The notes beneath the pieces were generated by a model, which saw nothing but the letters and a program-made list of their open reading frames with translations, ran no database searches and was not told the DNA's origin. Positions 39,294 through 46,697 of a stretch of 53,834 nt of DNA are shown here, in pieces. How positions within the stretch are numbered: the stretch's first letter is position 1; each line of letters opens with the position of its first letter. This DNA comes from an uncultured Oscillospiraceae bacterium (GTDB lineage: Bacteria; Bacillota; Clostridia; Oscillospirales; Oscillospiraceae). The DNA lies in contig CALXDD010000016.1 in assembly GCA_944386985.1 (NCBI GenBank), forward strand, positions 1-53,834, read 5' to 3'. Both the position numbers and the translations under genes were made by a program.

Positions 39294-42017
39294 TCAGTTC
39301 CCCAGAAGGCCGCCCAGCCAGTCTCCCAGGTTGTCGCCGCCCGGTTCATCCGGCACGTTAGGTTCGCTGGGTTCATCCGGTGTCTCCGGAGTATCCGGGT
39401 TCGTGCCGGGATCCGTTCCAGGGTCCACCGGCGGATTCGGATTATTGGGATCATAATCAGGATCATTGGGATCCACCGTCTGATCCGGGTTGTTGGGATC
39501 ATAATTGGGATCGTTGGGATCAAGGGGATTATTGGGATCGACTACAGGCTCCGTGTGGACCGTGCAGGTGCCTCCCGCCTGGAGGGACGACAGCATCTGG
39601 TCGCTGTCCTCCGCCAGGATGGGCGTACCGGTAACAACCGACTCCCCGGTTTCTGAGTCAATGGTGGTGGCGCCGGTGGGCAGATAGACCACCTTGCGCT
39701 CGTAGGTGCAGACGGTGCGGGTCTCCCGGCACTCCGCCGGACAGAACTCTCCGGCCAGCTGGCCGCTCTCAGTACAGACCTCCACAGTGGCGTGCATGGT
39801 GCAGGTCTCAGTGGGGCCGTTGCCGGCGGTGATGGTCACCCTCTGGGTGGGGCAGCCCTCCCCCGGCTTGAGACCGCTCTTGGTACACACGGTGATGGTC
39901 TCCAGCCCGCTGGAGGGGGTGTTGAAATCCTTGTTCTCCAGCCCCTCATGGACCTGGCTCATCACCTTGTACCAGAGGATGGCCGCCGGGTTTCCGCCAT
40001 TGACCCGGACCGTACGGTTGTAGCCGTAGCCCACCCACACCGCGGCGCAGTAGTAGGGGGTGTAACCCACAAAATAGCGGTCAAAGTTGTCGCTGGTGGT
40101 ACCGGTCTTACCGGCGGTGGTCATGCCGCTGATCCGTGCCAGGGTACCGGTACCGCTCTGCATGACCTCCTTGAGGAGGTTGTTGATCTGGTAGGCGGTG
40201 GTGTCGCTGAAGGCCACCCAGCTCTCCGCCTCATTGTCCAGGATCACGTTGCCGTTGTCGTCCTCAATGCGGATAAAGGTGCGGGGCTTGGTGTAGATGC
40301 CGTCGTTGATGAAGGCGCAGTAACCCGCCGCCATCTCCTGCGTGCTGACGCCGTAGGTGAAGCCGCCCATGGCCAGGGGAGCCTCTGCCAGATCCTGGGG
40401 CGCCAGGCCAAAGTTCAGCTTATTGACCATATAGTCGTAGCTGGTGGCATACCCAAGCTCCTGGATCACCCGCACCGCCACGGTGTTGACGGAGTATTTC
40501 ACCGCTGTACTCAAGGTCACGAGACCCCGGTAGCGGGAGGGATCGTTCTTGGGATAGCCTCCAGTGCCCCGGCTGTTGAGCTCTAAGGGGTAGTCGTCAT
40601 AGACGGAGGCGGGCGTGATGACCCCGTTTTCAATGGCGGGGCCGTACACCGACAGCGGCTTGATGGCGGAACCGCAGGGCCGCTTGGCGGTGGCGTAGCT
40701 CAGCGTCCGCTTGCCGGTCTTCTCCCCGATGCCGCCCACCGAGGCCACCACATAACCGTTGTAGGGGTCCATAATGGTGATGCCCGACTGGAGCTGGTCC
40801 CCATTTGGCGCCTGATAATCGAGGTTGCTCACATCCTCATAGACGCTCTCGGCGATCTCCTGGATCTCCGGGTCCACAGTGGCATAGATCCGGTAGCCGG
40901 CATTGTAGATGAGGTCCACAGCGGTCTCGGCGGAATAACCGAACTCGTCCATGAGGGCCTCTTTCACATCCTCAAAGACCAGATCCACGAAGTAGGACCA
41001 TGCGCCGGTATCGGTGGATTCCTCCTCCTCCGCATTGGGATCGCCATGGAGCGCCTCATATTCGGGCGTGCCTACAAAGATGAGCTTCTCCGCCACAGCC
41101 GCGTCATGCTCTTCCTGGTCAATCATACCCAGTTCCAGCATTTTGTCGAGGATCAGCTCCTGGCGGTACTTATTCCACTGGGTGCAAGTCCAGTCCTCGT
41201 AGATAATGTCGCCGTTCTTATCCTTCTTCCCAGTGTCGTGGGAAATAATCTTCGAGGAGAGGAGGGGATTGTATTTGGATGGGTTATTGGTGATGGCAAT
41301 GATGCTGGCGCACTCCGCCAGGGTCAGGTCCTGAACCTCCTTGCCAAAGTAGGTCTTGGCAGCGGCGCCGATACCGTAGGCGCTGGAGCCGAAGAACACC
41401 TTGTTGAGGTACACCTCCAGGATGTCCTCCTTGTCATATTTCTTCTCCAGCTCCAAAGCCCGGAAGATCTCCGTCACCTTCCGCTTGACGGTGACGGAAT
41501 CCTCCTCCGTCAGGTTCTTGATCACCTGCTGGGTGATGGTGGAGCCGCCGAAGGTGTTCCTCATGCCGAAGAACATATTTACCACCGCACCGCCGGTGCG
41601 TTTCCAGTCCACGCCGTGGTGCTCAAAGAAGCGCTCGTCCTCGATGGCCACAGCGGCCTGCCAGGCGTACTTGGGGATATTTTCATAGTCTACCCAGATG
41701 CGGTTTTCCGTGCCGAACAGCGTCTCCAGCTCCTGCCACTGGCCGTTGTCGTCCTCATAGAGGATCACGGAGGACAGGTTCATGGTAAAGTCGTCTAAAT
41801 CGATATTCAGATCCGGTGCCAGGGTGGTCTTCACATACTGCATGAAGATCCAGGCAAAGATCCCGATGGATAACACGCCGATCAGGCACAGTGTACCCAG
41901 CACCTTGCCCACAGTGGCCGCGGTGCGGCGCGGATTTCTTCTCTTCCGGCGTTTCCGGTTCTGGGAAGCGGAGGGAGTCTGCTTGTGCTCCACGCGCCGC
42001 CCCTGATGATTCTCCAT
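39294..42017 (-). CDS. Class A penicillin-binding protein (PBP1A family)
   Basis: A 907-residue bifunctional peptidoglycan synthase. A basic cytoplasmic start and TM helix (about 36-60) precede the GT51 transglycosylase (EDERFFEHHG at 126-135, GGSTITQQ, RKVTEIFRA). The transpeptidase has SAIK at 450-453, SVN at 509-511 and KTG at 637-639, all three active-site motifs. Unusually there is a roughly 180-residue extension: a Cys-rich stretch (about 730-810) and then an Asp/Pro/Asn repeat tail (DPNNP, DPNDP units) ending in a short GGLLGN tail. It acts at the outer membrane face in wall growth. ATG behind AAGGAGG. Confidence 0.96.
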   Translation of the reverse strand: MENHQGRRVEHKQTPSASQNRKRRKRRNPRRTAATVGKVLGTLCLIGVLSIGIFAWIFMQYVKTTLAPDLNIDLDDFTMNLSSVILYEDDNGQWQELETLFGTENRIWVDYENIPKYAWQAAVAIEDERFFEHHGVDWKRTGGAVVNMFFGMRNTFGGSTITQQVIKNLTEEDSVTVKRKVTEIFRALELEKKYDKEDILEVYLNKVFFGSSAYGIGAAAKTYFGKEVQDLTLAECASIIAITNNPSKYNPLLSSKIISHDTGKKDKNGDIIYEDWTCTQWNKYRQELILDKMLELGMIDQEEHDAAVAEKLIFVGTPEYEALHGDPNAEEEESTDTGAWSYFVDLVFEDVKEALMDEFGYSAETAVDLIYNAGYRIYATVDPEIQEIAESVYEDVSNLDYQAPNGDQLQSGITIMDPYNGYVVASVGGIGEKTGKRTLSYATAKRPCGSAIKPLSVYGPAIENGVITPASVYDDYPLELNSRGTGGYPKNDPSRYRGLVTLSTAVKYSVNTVAVRVIQELGYATSYDYMVNKLNFGLAPQDLAEAPLAMGGFTYGVSTQEMAAGYCAFINDGIYTKPRTFIRIEDDNGNVILDNEAESWVAFSDTTAYQINNLLKEVMQSGTGTLARISGMTTAGKTGTTSDNFDRYFVGYTPYYCAAVWVGYGYNRTVRVNGGNPAAILWYKVMSQVHEGLENKDFNTPSSGLETITVCTKSGLKPGEGCPTQRVTITAGNGPTETCTMHATVEVCTESGQLAGEFCPAECRETRTVCTYERKVVYLPTGATTIDSETGESVVTGTPILAEDSDQMLSSLQAGGTCTVHTEPVVDPNNPLDPNDPNYDPNNPDQTVDPNDPDYDPNNPNPPVDPGTDPGTNPDTPETPDEPSEPNVPDEPGGDNLGDWLGGLLGN

Positions 42018-42224
42018 AACGGAAACCTCCTTCTTTTAATAATCTTCTCACTTCCAAAACACCCCTGAGAACGGAAAAATCTCCCCTCCCCAGGTCGCAA
42101 TCATATTGTATTGTACCACAGCCCGCCTCAGAAGAAAAGGCCTATTTTCCCTGAAAATCCCGGCCGGCAGAAAGCATGGGGCGTTCATTGGAGACACTCC
42201 TTCAGAATTTCGTCACCGGGGGAC

Positions 42225-42253
42225 TTGCAATTTTCCGGGAAGCACGCTACAAT
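42225..42253 (+). promoter_or_regulatory. Promoter of the DUF1292 gene
   Basis: TTGCAA, a 17-nt spacer and TACAAT, 31 bp before the start codon. Confidence 0.75.
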
Positions 42254-42284
42254 AGAGTCACAGCCCACAAGGAGGACTTACAAT

Positions 42285-42572
42285 ATGAGTGAAGCCTTTG
42301 GCCCCGACTTTATCACCATCACCGATGAGGACGGCAACGACATCGAGCTGGAATTCATGGACGCCATGGAGCACAACGGCGTGACGTACATGGCATTCTT
42401 CCCCACAGTGGAGGAGGGCGCCTCCGAGGACGACGAGGACTACGGCCTGATCATTCTCAAGGAGATCGAGGAAAACGGAGAGCAATTGCTGTCCACCTTG
42501 GATTCCGACGAGGAGCTGCAGGAGATGTACAACCTGTTTATGGAGCGCCTTTTCGAGGATGAGGAGGAGTAA
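42285..42572 (+). CDS. DUF1292 domain-containing protein
   Basis: A 95-residue very acidic protein. FITITDEDGNDIELEFMD and the LLSTLDSDEELQEMYNLFMER segment match the DUF1292 family, common in Firmicutes and often found near Holliday-junction resolvase and alanyl-tRNA synthetase genes, which are not here. Function unknown. The ATG at 42285 has AAGGAGGA and a clear promoter. Confidence 0.9.
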   Translation: MSEAFGPDFITITDEDGNDIELEFMDAMEHNGVTYMAFFPTVEEGASEDDEDYGLIILKEIEENGEQLLSTLDSDEELQEMYNLFMERLFEDEEE

Positions 42573-42664
42573 TTTTTCCCACTCTCCGCTTTAGACGATA
42601 TTTTCCCCAAAAGGTTCCCATAATAGTAGCACAAAATAAAAGTCCCGCGGGAATATGTACAGAT

Positions 42665-42859
42665 CTCCCTGCGTGGTGCGTGACGTATCTTTTTTTAACC
42701 CACATTTCGTTATACGGGATGCCAGATCAATTGGTGGTTCGCAGGCCTCCCGACTGCTGTCTGCGGTTGGAAGTTGGAAGTGATAAAGCCCGTTGGAGGC
42801 AACCCACCTGCCTTGAATCGTGCAGGTTATAACGAGGTACGCACGGCCAACGCGGGGAG
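42665..42859 (+). ncRNA. ssrS: Rod-shaped structured RNA, probable 6S RNA (SsrS)
   Basis: About 195 nt with no reading frame fold into a long hairpin. The terminal helix pairs CTCCCTGCGT-GG-TGCGT with ACGCACGGCCAACGCGGGGAG. Inner helices include GGCCTCC/GGAGGC and a small hairpin ACCTGCC...GTGCAGGT. An enlarged internal bubble lies in the middle. The 3' terminal helix is followed by TTCTTATTTTTTT, a natural terminator. Size, rod shape, central bubble and the GGAGGCAACCCACCTG region match what I recall of clostridial 6S RNA, which binds RNA polymerase-sigma A as a promoter mimic. The RNA is well supported; its identity is by recall. Confidence 0.7.
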
Positions 42860-42909
42860 TTCTTATTTTTTTGCCCGAAAAATAAAAATTATTTCGATCT
42901 CAAAAAAGG

Positions 42910-42938
42910 TTGACAGCACGGGGTACACCATGTACAAT
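42910..42938 (+). promoter_or_regulatory. Promoter of the citrate-synthase-like operon
   Basis: TTGACA, a 17-nt spacer and TACAAT, 31 bp before the ATG. Confidence 0.8.
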
Positions 42939-42948
42939 TGCATACAAT
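42937..42948 (+). promoter_or_regulatory. Candidate FCD-GntR operator
   Basis: ATTGCATACAAT is a near-perfect dyad resembling the TTGTATACAA-type sites bound by FadR-subfamily GntR regulators. It abuts the -10 and likely covers the transcription start, so binding would repress. A GntR/FCD gene is second in this operon. Confidence 0.55.
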
Positions 42949-42968
42949 TATACAAGGAGGTGCATCCC

Positions 42969-44342
42969 ATGCTCGAACTGTCCAACGCCACCCATCTGCT
43001 GGAGCAGAAGTCCTACAAGTACCAGCTCCAGGATGTGGAGGAGCCCATTCTCTATCGGGATATCTACGCCTACGACGAGGTGCCCAAGGTTCCCTTTAAC
43101 CATCGCCGTGTGCCTATGTCCATGCCCGCTGAGATTTTCATCACCGACACCACGTTCCGGGATGGGCAGCAGTCCATGGAGCCCTACTCTGTGCAGCAGA
43201 TCGTGGATCTTTTCAAGCTCCTCAGCCGCCTCAGCGGCCCCAAAGGCATCGTGCGGCAGTCGGAGTTTTTCGTCTACAGCAAGAAGGACCGGGAGGCCCT
43301 GGAGCGCTGCCGGGATCTGGGGCTGCGCTACCCGGAGATCACCACTTGGATTCGGGCCAGCAAGGAGGACTTCAAGCTGGTGGCGGACCTCGGCATCAAG
43401 GAGACGGGCATGCTCACCAGCTGCTCGGACTACCACATCTTCAAGAAGCTGAAGATGAAGCGCAGCCAGGCCATGGACATGTACCTGGGTGCGGTGAAGG
43501 AGGCCTTCTCCGCCGGCGTCATGCCCCGGTGCCACCTGGAGGACGTGACGAGAGCGGATTTCTACGGCTTTGTGGTGCCCTTCGTCAATGAGCTGCAGGA
43601 GCTGAGCCGGGAGGCGGGAATTCCCGTGAAGATCCGGGCTTGCGACACCATGGGCTTCGGCATTCCCTACAGTGAGGTGGCCCTGCCCCGCAGCGTCCCC
43701 GGCATCATCTACGGCCTCAACCACTACGCCGACGTGCCCAGCGAGCTTCTGGAGTGGCACGGCCACAACGATTTCTACCGGGCCACCGCCAATGCCAGCG
43801 CCGCCTGGCTGTACGGAGCGGGAGCGGTAAACTGTTCCCTTCTCGGCATCGGCGAGCGCACCGGCAACATCCCCCTGGAGTCCATGGTCTTCGAGTACGC
43901 CGCCTTCCGGGGCACTCTGGACGGCATGGACACCACCGCCATCACCGACATCGCCAACTACTTCCGCCGGGAGATCGGCTATGAGATTCCCGACTCCACC
44001 CCCTTTGTGGGCCGGAATTTCAACATGACCCGGGCAGGCATCCACGCCGACGGCCTTCTGAAGGACGCGGAGATCTACAACATCTTCGACACGGAAAAGC
44101 TGCTGAAGCGCCCGGCCACAGTGATGGTCAGCAAAACCTCCGGCCTTGCGGGCATCGCCTACTGGATCAATCAGAACTACGCCCTCCGGGATGAGGAGCT
44201 GGTAGACAAGAACGATCCGTTGGTCACACAGCTGAAGAGCTGGGTGGACGCTGAGTACGAGGGCGGCCGTCAGAACACTCTGTCCCGCTCGGAGCTGGAA
44301 GAAAAGATCGAGGAGCTGGCCCCCGGCCGCTTCCGTTTCTAA
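42969..44342 (+). CDS. HMGL-like enzyme, probable Re-citrate synthase / isopropylmalate-synthase family
   Basis: A 457-residue TIM-barrel enzyme. ITDTTFRDGQQS (about 58-69) holds the catalytic Arg and metal Asp, and LEWHGHNDF gives the metal-binding His pair. DVTRADFYGFVVPF and GIGERTGNIPLE are also typical. Family members condense acetyl-CoA with a 2-oxo acid. It lacks the C-terminal leucine-regulatory domain of LeuA. I judge it closest to the Re-face citrate synthase of anaerobes such as Clostridium kluyveri, which makes citrate for glutamate synthesis. Homocitrate or isopropylmalate synthase remain possible. Start set by AAGGAGG; a 65-codon longer frame crosses the structured RNA. Confidence 0.85.
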   Translation: MLELSNATHLLEQKSYKYQLQDVEEPILYRDIYAYDEVPKVPFNHRRVPMSMPAEIFITDTTFRDGQQSMEPYSVQQIVDLFKLLSRLSGPKGIVRQSEFFVYSKKDREALERCRDLGLRYPEITTWIRASKEDFKLVADLGIKETGMLTSCSDYHIFKKLKMKRSQAMDMYLGAVKEAFSAGVMPRCHLEDVTRADFYGFVVPFVNELQELSREAGIPVKIRACDTMGFGIPYSEVALPRSVPGIIYGLNHYADVPSELLEWHGHNDFYRATANASAAWLYGAGAVNCSLLGIGERTGNIPLESMVFEYAAFRGTLDGMDTTAITDIANYFRREIGYEIPDSTPFVGRNFNMTRAGIHADGLLKDAEIYNIFDTEKLLKRPATVMVSKTSGLAGIAYWINQNYALRDEELVDKNDPLVTQLKSWVDAEYEGGRQNTLSRSELEEKIEELAPGRFRF

Positions 44343-44352
44343 GAGGTGCCGT

Positions 44353-45012
44353 ATGGCCATGACGAAAGTCACCTCTCTGGCGGATATCGTCTATGAGCAG
44401 GTGGAGCGGGATATTCTCAGCGGCGTCTATCAGCGGGGGGATATCCTCACTGAGCTGAAACTCAGCGACAAGTTAAAGGTGAGCCGGACGCCGGTGCGGG
44501 AAGCGCTGCGGCGGCTGGAGCAGGACGATCTGGTGGAGAGCCAGGGGAAGAGCATCGTGGTGGTGGGCATCACGCGGGAGGACCTGATGGACATTCTGGA
44601 CATCCGGGAGCGGCTGGAGGGACTGGCCACCGCCCGCTGCTGCGCCCACATTACCCGTCAGCAGCTTCAGGAGCTGGATGAGATTGTGACATTGCAGGAA
44701 TTCTATGTGGACCGGCAGATGCCCGACAAAATCCTGGAGTCGGACAGCCGGTTCCATGAGACCATCTATGCCGCCTGCGGCAGCCGGGTATTTGAAAAGG
44801 AGCTGGTGATGCTGAACAAGAAGCTCCAGCGCCACCGGCGGCAGTCGGTGTCCATCAACCAGCGGGCCCGGGCCTCCGCCCAGGAGCACCAGGATATTTT
44901 CCGGGCCCTGGCGGCAGGGGACGCCCGGCAGGCAGAAGATCTGGCGGTGCGCCATGTCCGCCTGGCCCGGGAGAATATCCTCAACACCGTGGCCGGCGGC
45001 TGGGAGGGATAA
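44353..45012 (+). CDS. GntR family transcriptional regulator, FCD domain
   Basis: A 219-residue regulator. The winged helix (1 to about 75) has LTELKLSDKLKVSRTPVREALRRLEQDDLV. The all-helical FCD domain carries candidate metal ligands in DSRFHETIY, an EHQDIF His and a C-terminal AVRHV His, so an organic acid such as citrate or a relative is the likely effector. It starts 10 bp after the citrate-synthase-like gene and probably controls its own operon through the dyad at 42937. AAGAGG serves as RBS. Confidence 0.93.
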   Translation: MAMTKVTSLADIVYEQVERDILSGVYQRGDILTELKLSDKLKVSRTPVREALRRLEQDDLVESQGKSIVVVGITREDLMDILDIRERLEGLATARCCAHITRQQLQELDEIVTLQEFYVDRQMPDKILESDSRFHETIYAACGSRVFEKELVMLNKKLQRHRRQSVSINQRARASAQEHQDIFRALAAGDARQAEDLAVRHVRLARENILNTVAGGWEG

Positions 45013-45014
45013 CG

Positions 45015-45629
45015 ATGGCGGAGAAAATCTCCAACTATGATCTGCAGATCGCCGCTGCCAGAAAGCAGTTTCTCCAATGGGACCCGGAGGCCATCGTCCA
45101 GCGGTTCCACCTCCGACGGGAGGGGGACCATCTTCTGATCTCCTTCCTTCACCGGCTTTATAAAATCTCCACTGTCACTGGGGAGATCATCCGGGCGGAC
45201 GGCGGCGGGGAGGCAGATTTCAACGCCTATCTCTCCATTTTTGACGCTCTGTGCCGGGAGGAGGCCGGAGAACTGTCCGGTCAGTGGCGGACCATCAACG
45301 ACCTGGGCATCCACCACCCCGGCGTGGGAGAGGGCCCGTTTCATGCCTCCTACGAGGCCAAATTCTCCGGACACACAGAGGCCCTCTCGGCAGCGTGCCG
45401 GGACATGGGCGGCCAGTCCTTTCCGGTGGGGGACGTAGGGTACATCCTGGATGTATTTCCCTTCTTTCCAGTGGTCTTCCAGTTCTGGGAGGGGGACGAG
45501 GAGTTTCCGCCCCAGCTGCGGATTCTGTGGGACCGGAACACCCTGTCCTTTGTCCGCTACGAGACAGCCTGGTATATTGCCTCCGCTCTGCTGGAGCGTC
45601 TGTCGGAATATCTGGAGCGCACAAAATAA
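45015..45629 (+). CDS. DUF3786 domain-containing protein
   Basis: A 204-residue soluble protein of the DUF3786 family. FPVGDVGYILDVFPFFPV and FQFWEGDEEFPPQLRILWD are the conserved segments. The family is found mostly in anaerobes and has no known function to my knowledge. It starts 2 bp after the GntR stop with GGGAGGG as ribosome binding site, so it is the third gene of the citrate-synthase-like operon. Context suggests a link to organic acid or amino acid metabolism, no more. Confidence 0.88.
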   Translation: MAEKISNYDLQIAAARKQFLQWDPEAIVQRFHLRREGDHLLISFLHRLYKISTVTGEIIRADGGGEADFNAYLSIFDALCREEAGELSGQWRTINDLGIHHPGVGEGPFHASYEAKFSGHTEALSAACRDMGGQSFPVGDVGYILDVFPFFPVVFQFWEGDEEFPPQLRILWDRNTLSFVRYETAWYIASALLERLSEYLERTK

Positions 45630-45631
45630 AT

Positions 45632-45674
45632 AACCCCCTGCAGCACCGGAAGAAGGTGCTGCAGGGGTTCTTTT
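45632..45674. terminator. Bidirectional terminator
   Basis: AACCCCCTGCAGCACC pairs with GGTGCTGCAGGGGTT around GGAAGAA, followed by CTTTT. Separates the DUF3786 gene from the convergent NagD-like gene. Confidence 0.85.
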
Positions 45675-45683
45675 GGTCTTCTG

Positions 45684-46463
45684 CTATTTTTCCGCCGGGA
45701 TGTCCCCTACCCCATTGAGCACCAGCCGGGGCCGGTAGGGATAGTTTTCGATCTCCTCCCGGGTAGTGACGCCGGAGAGCACCAGCACCGTGTCAAGGCC
45801 CGTCTCGATGCCGGCGATCATGTCCGTATCCATCCGGTCCCCGATCATCACCGCCTCGTCGGAATGGACGTCCAGCATCCGAAGGCCGGTGCGCATCATC
45901 AGCGGATTGGGCTTGCCCACAAAATAGGCGCTCTTCCCTGTGGCCAGCTCGATGGGAGCCACAAAAGCACGGCATGCAGGAACAATGCCGTTTTCACTGG
46001 GACCGGTCATATCCGGATTGGTGCCGATGAGCCGGGCCCCCTGGCGCACCAGCTGCACCGCCTTGACGATATTGTCATAGTTGTAGGTCTGGGTCTCCCC
46101 CAGCACCACATAATCCGGGTTTACGTCGTTCATGGTGATCCCCACATCGTAGAGAGCGTTGAAGAGCCCCGGCGCTCCGATCACATAGGCGGTACATCCC
46201 GGCGCCTGGGTGCTGAGAAACCGGGCCGTGGCCAAGGCGCTGGTATAAAAGTGGCTCTCATCCACCTCCAGCCCCATCCGTGCCAGCTTCTGCTGCAGCT
46301 CCTTGGGGGAGCGCTCGCTGGAGTTGGTGAGGAACAAAAACCGCTTGTCCTCCCGGTACAGCCAGTCCACAAACTCCTTCACCCCGGGCAGCAGACGGTT
46401 TCCGTGGTAGATCACACCGTCCATATCACAGATAAATCCCTTTTTCCCCCGCAGCGCTTCCAT
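45684..46463 (-). CDS. HAD-IIA family hydrolase (NagD-like)
   Basis: A 259-residue phosphatase. CDMDGVIYHGN (about 12-22) is motif I, FLTNSSERSP motif II, GKPNPLMM the Lys motif III, and MIGDRMDTDMIAGIETG motif IV. The IIA cap lies between II and III. NagD-type enzymes dephosphorylate small sugar or nucleotide phosphates, probably as metabolite clean-up. The ATG at 46463 has CGGAGG eight bases upstream; twelve extra upstream codons lack any site. Promoter at 46514. Confidence 0.93.
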   Translation of the reverse strand: MEALRGKKGFICDMDGVIYHGNRLLPGVKEFVDWLYREDKRFLFLTNSSERSPKELQQKLARMGLEVDESHFYTSALATARFLSTQAPGCTAYVIGAPGLFNALYDVGITMNDVNPDYVVLGETQTYNYDNIVKAVQLVRQGARLIGTNPDMTGPSENGIVPACRAFVAPIELATGKSAYFVGKPNPLMMRTGLRMLDVHSDEAVMIGDRMDTDMIAGIETGLDTVLVLSGVTTREEIENYPYRPRLVLNGVGDIPAEK

Positions 46464-46513
46464 GCAGTTAGCCTCCGTTCCGCCGCCCCTTCGCGGCATG
46501 TCTGTTCTTTTTT

Positions 46514-46542
46514 ATCATACCACGTCCTCCACCCTACCACAA
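46514..46542 (-). promoter_or_regulatory. Promoter of the NagD-like gene
   Basis: The minus strand has TTGTGG, a 17-nt spacer and extended TGGTATGAT, 51 bp before the start. Confidence 0.7.
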
Positions 46543-46594
46543 GGAAATTCCATGTAAAGCCCTCTTGGGATTTGTAACATTTTTATGAACCCTC

Positions 46595-46623
46595 TTGCTT
46601 TTTTCCTTCCGCTGGGGTAAGAT
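46595..46623 (+). promoter_or_regulatory. Promoter of htpG
   Basis: TTGCTT, a 17-nt spacer and TAAGAT. The CIRCE operator starts 4 bp past the -10, over the transcription start. Confidence 0.8.
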
Positions 46624-46626
46624 AGA

Positions 46627-46653
46627 TTAGCACTCAGGTATTTTGAGTGCTAA
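46627..46653 (+). promoter_or_regulatory. CIRCE operator (HrcA binding site)
   Basis: TTAGCACTC, nine bases, GAGTGCTAA: a perfect match to the CIRCE consensus. It lies between the promoter and RBS of htpG, so HrcA should repress htpG at normal temperature. Confidence 0.97.
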
Positions 46654-46697
46654 AACTTTGTTTTCAAAAAATTGATCATATAAAGGGAGGCCATTTT

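Noticed and set aside
39380-39545. Short DNA repeats that might suggest a CRISPR array
   Set aside because: They are the codons of the DPNNP/DPNDP repeat tail of the PBP, in frame, without unique spacers or nearby cas genes.
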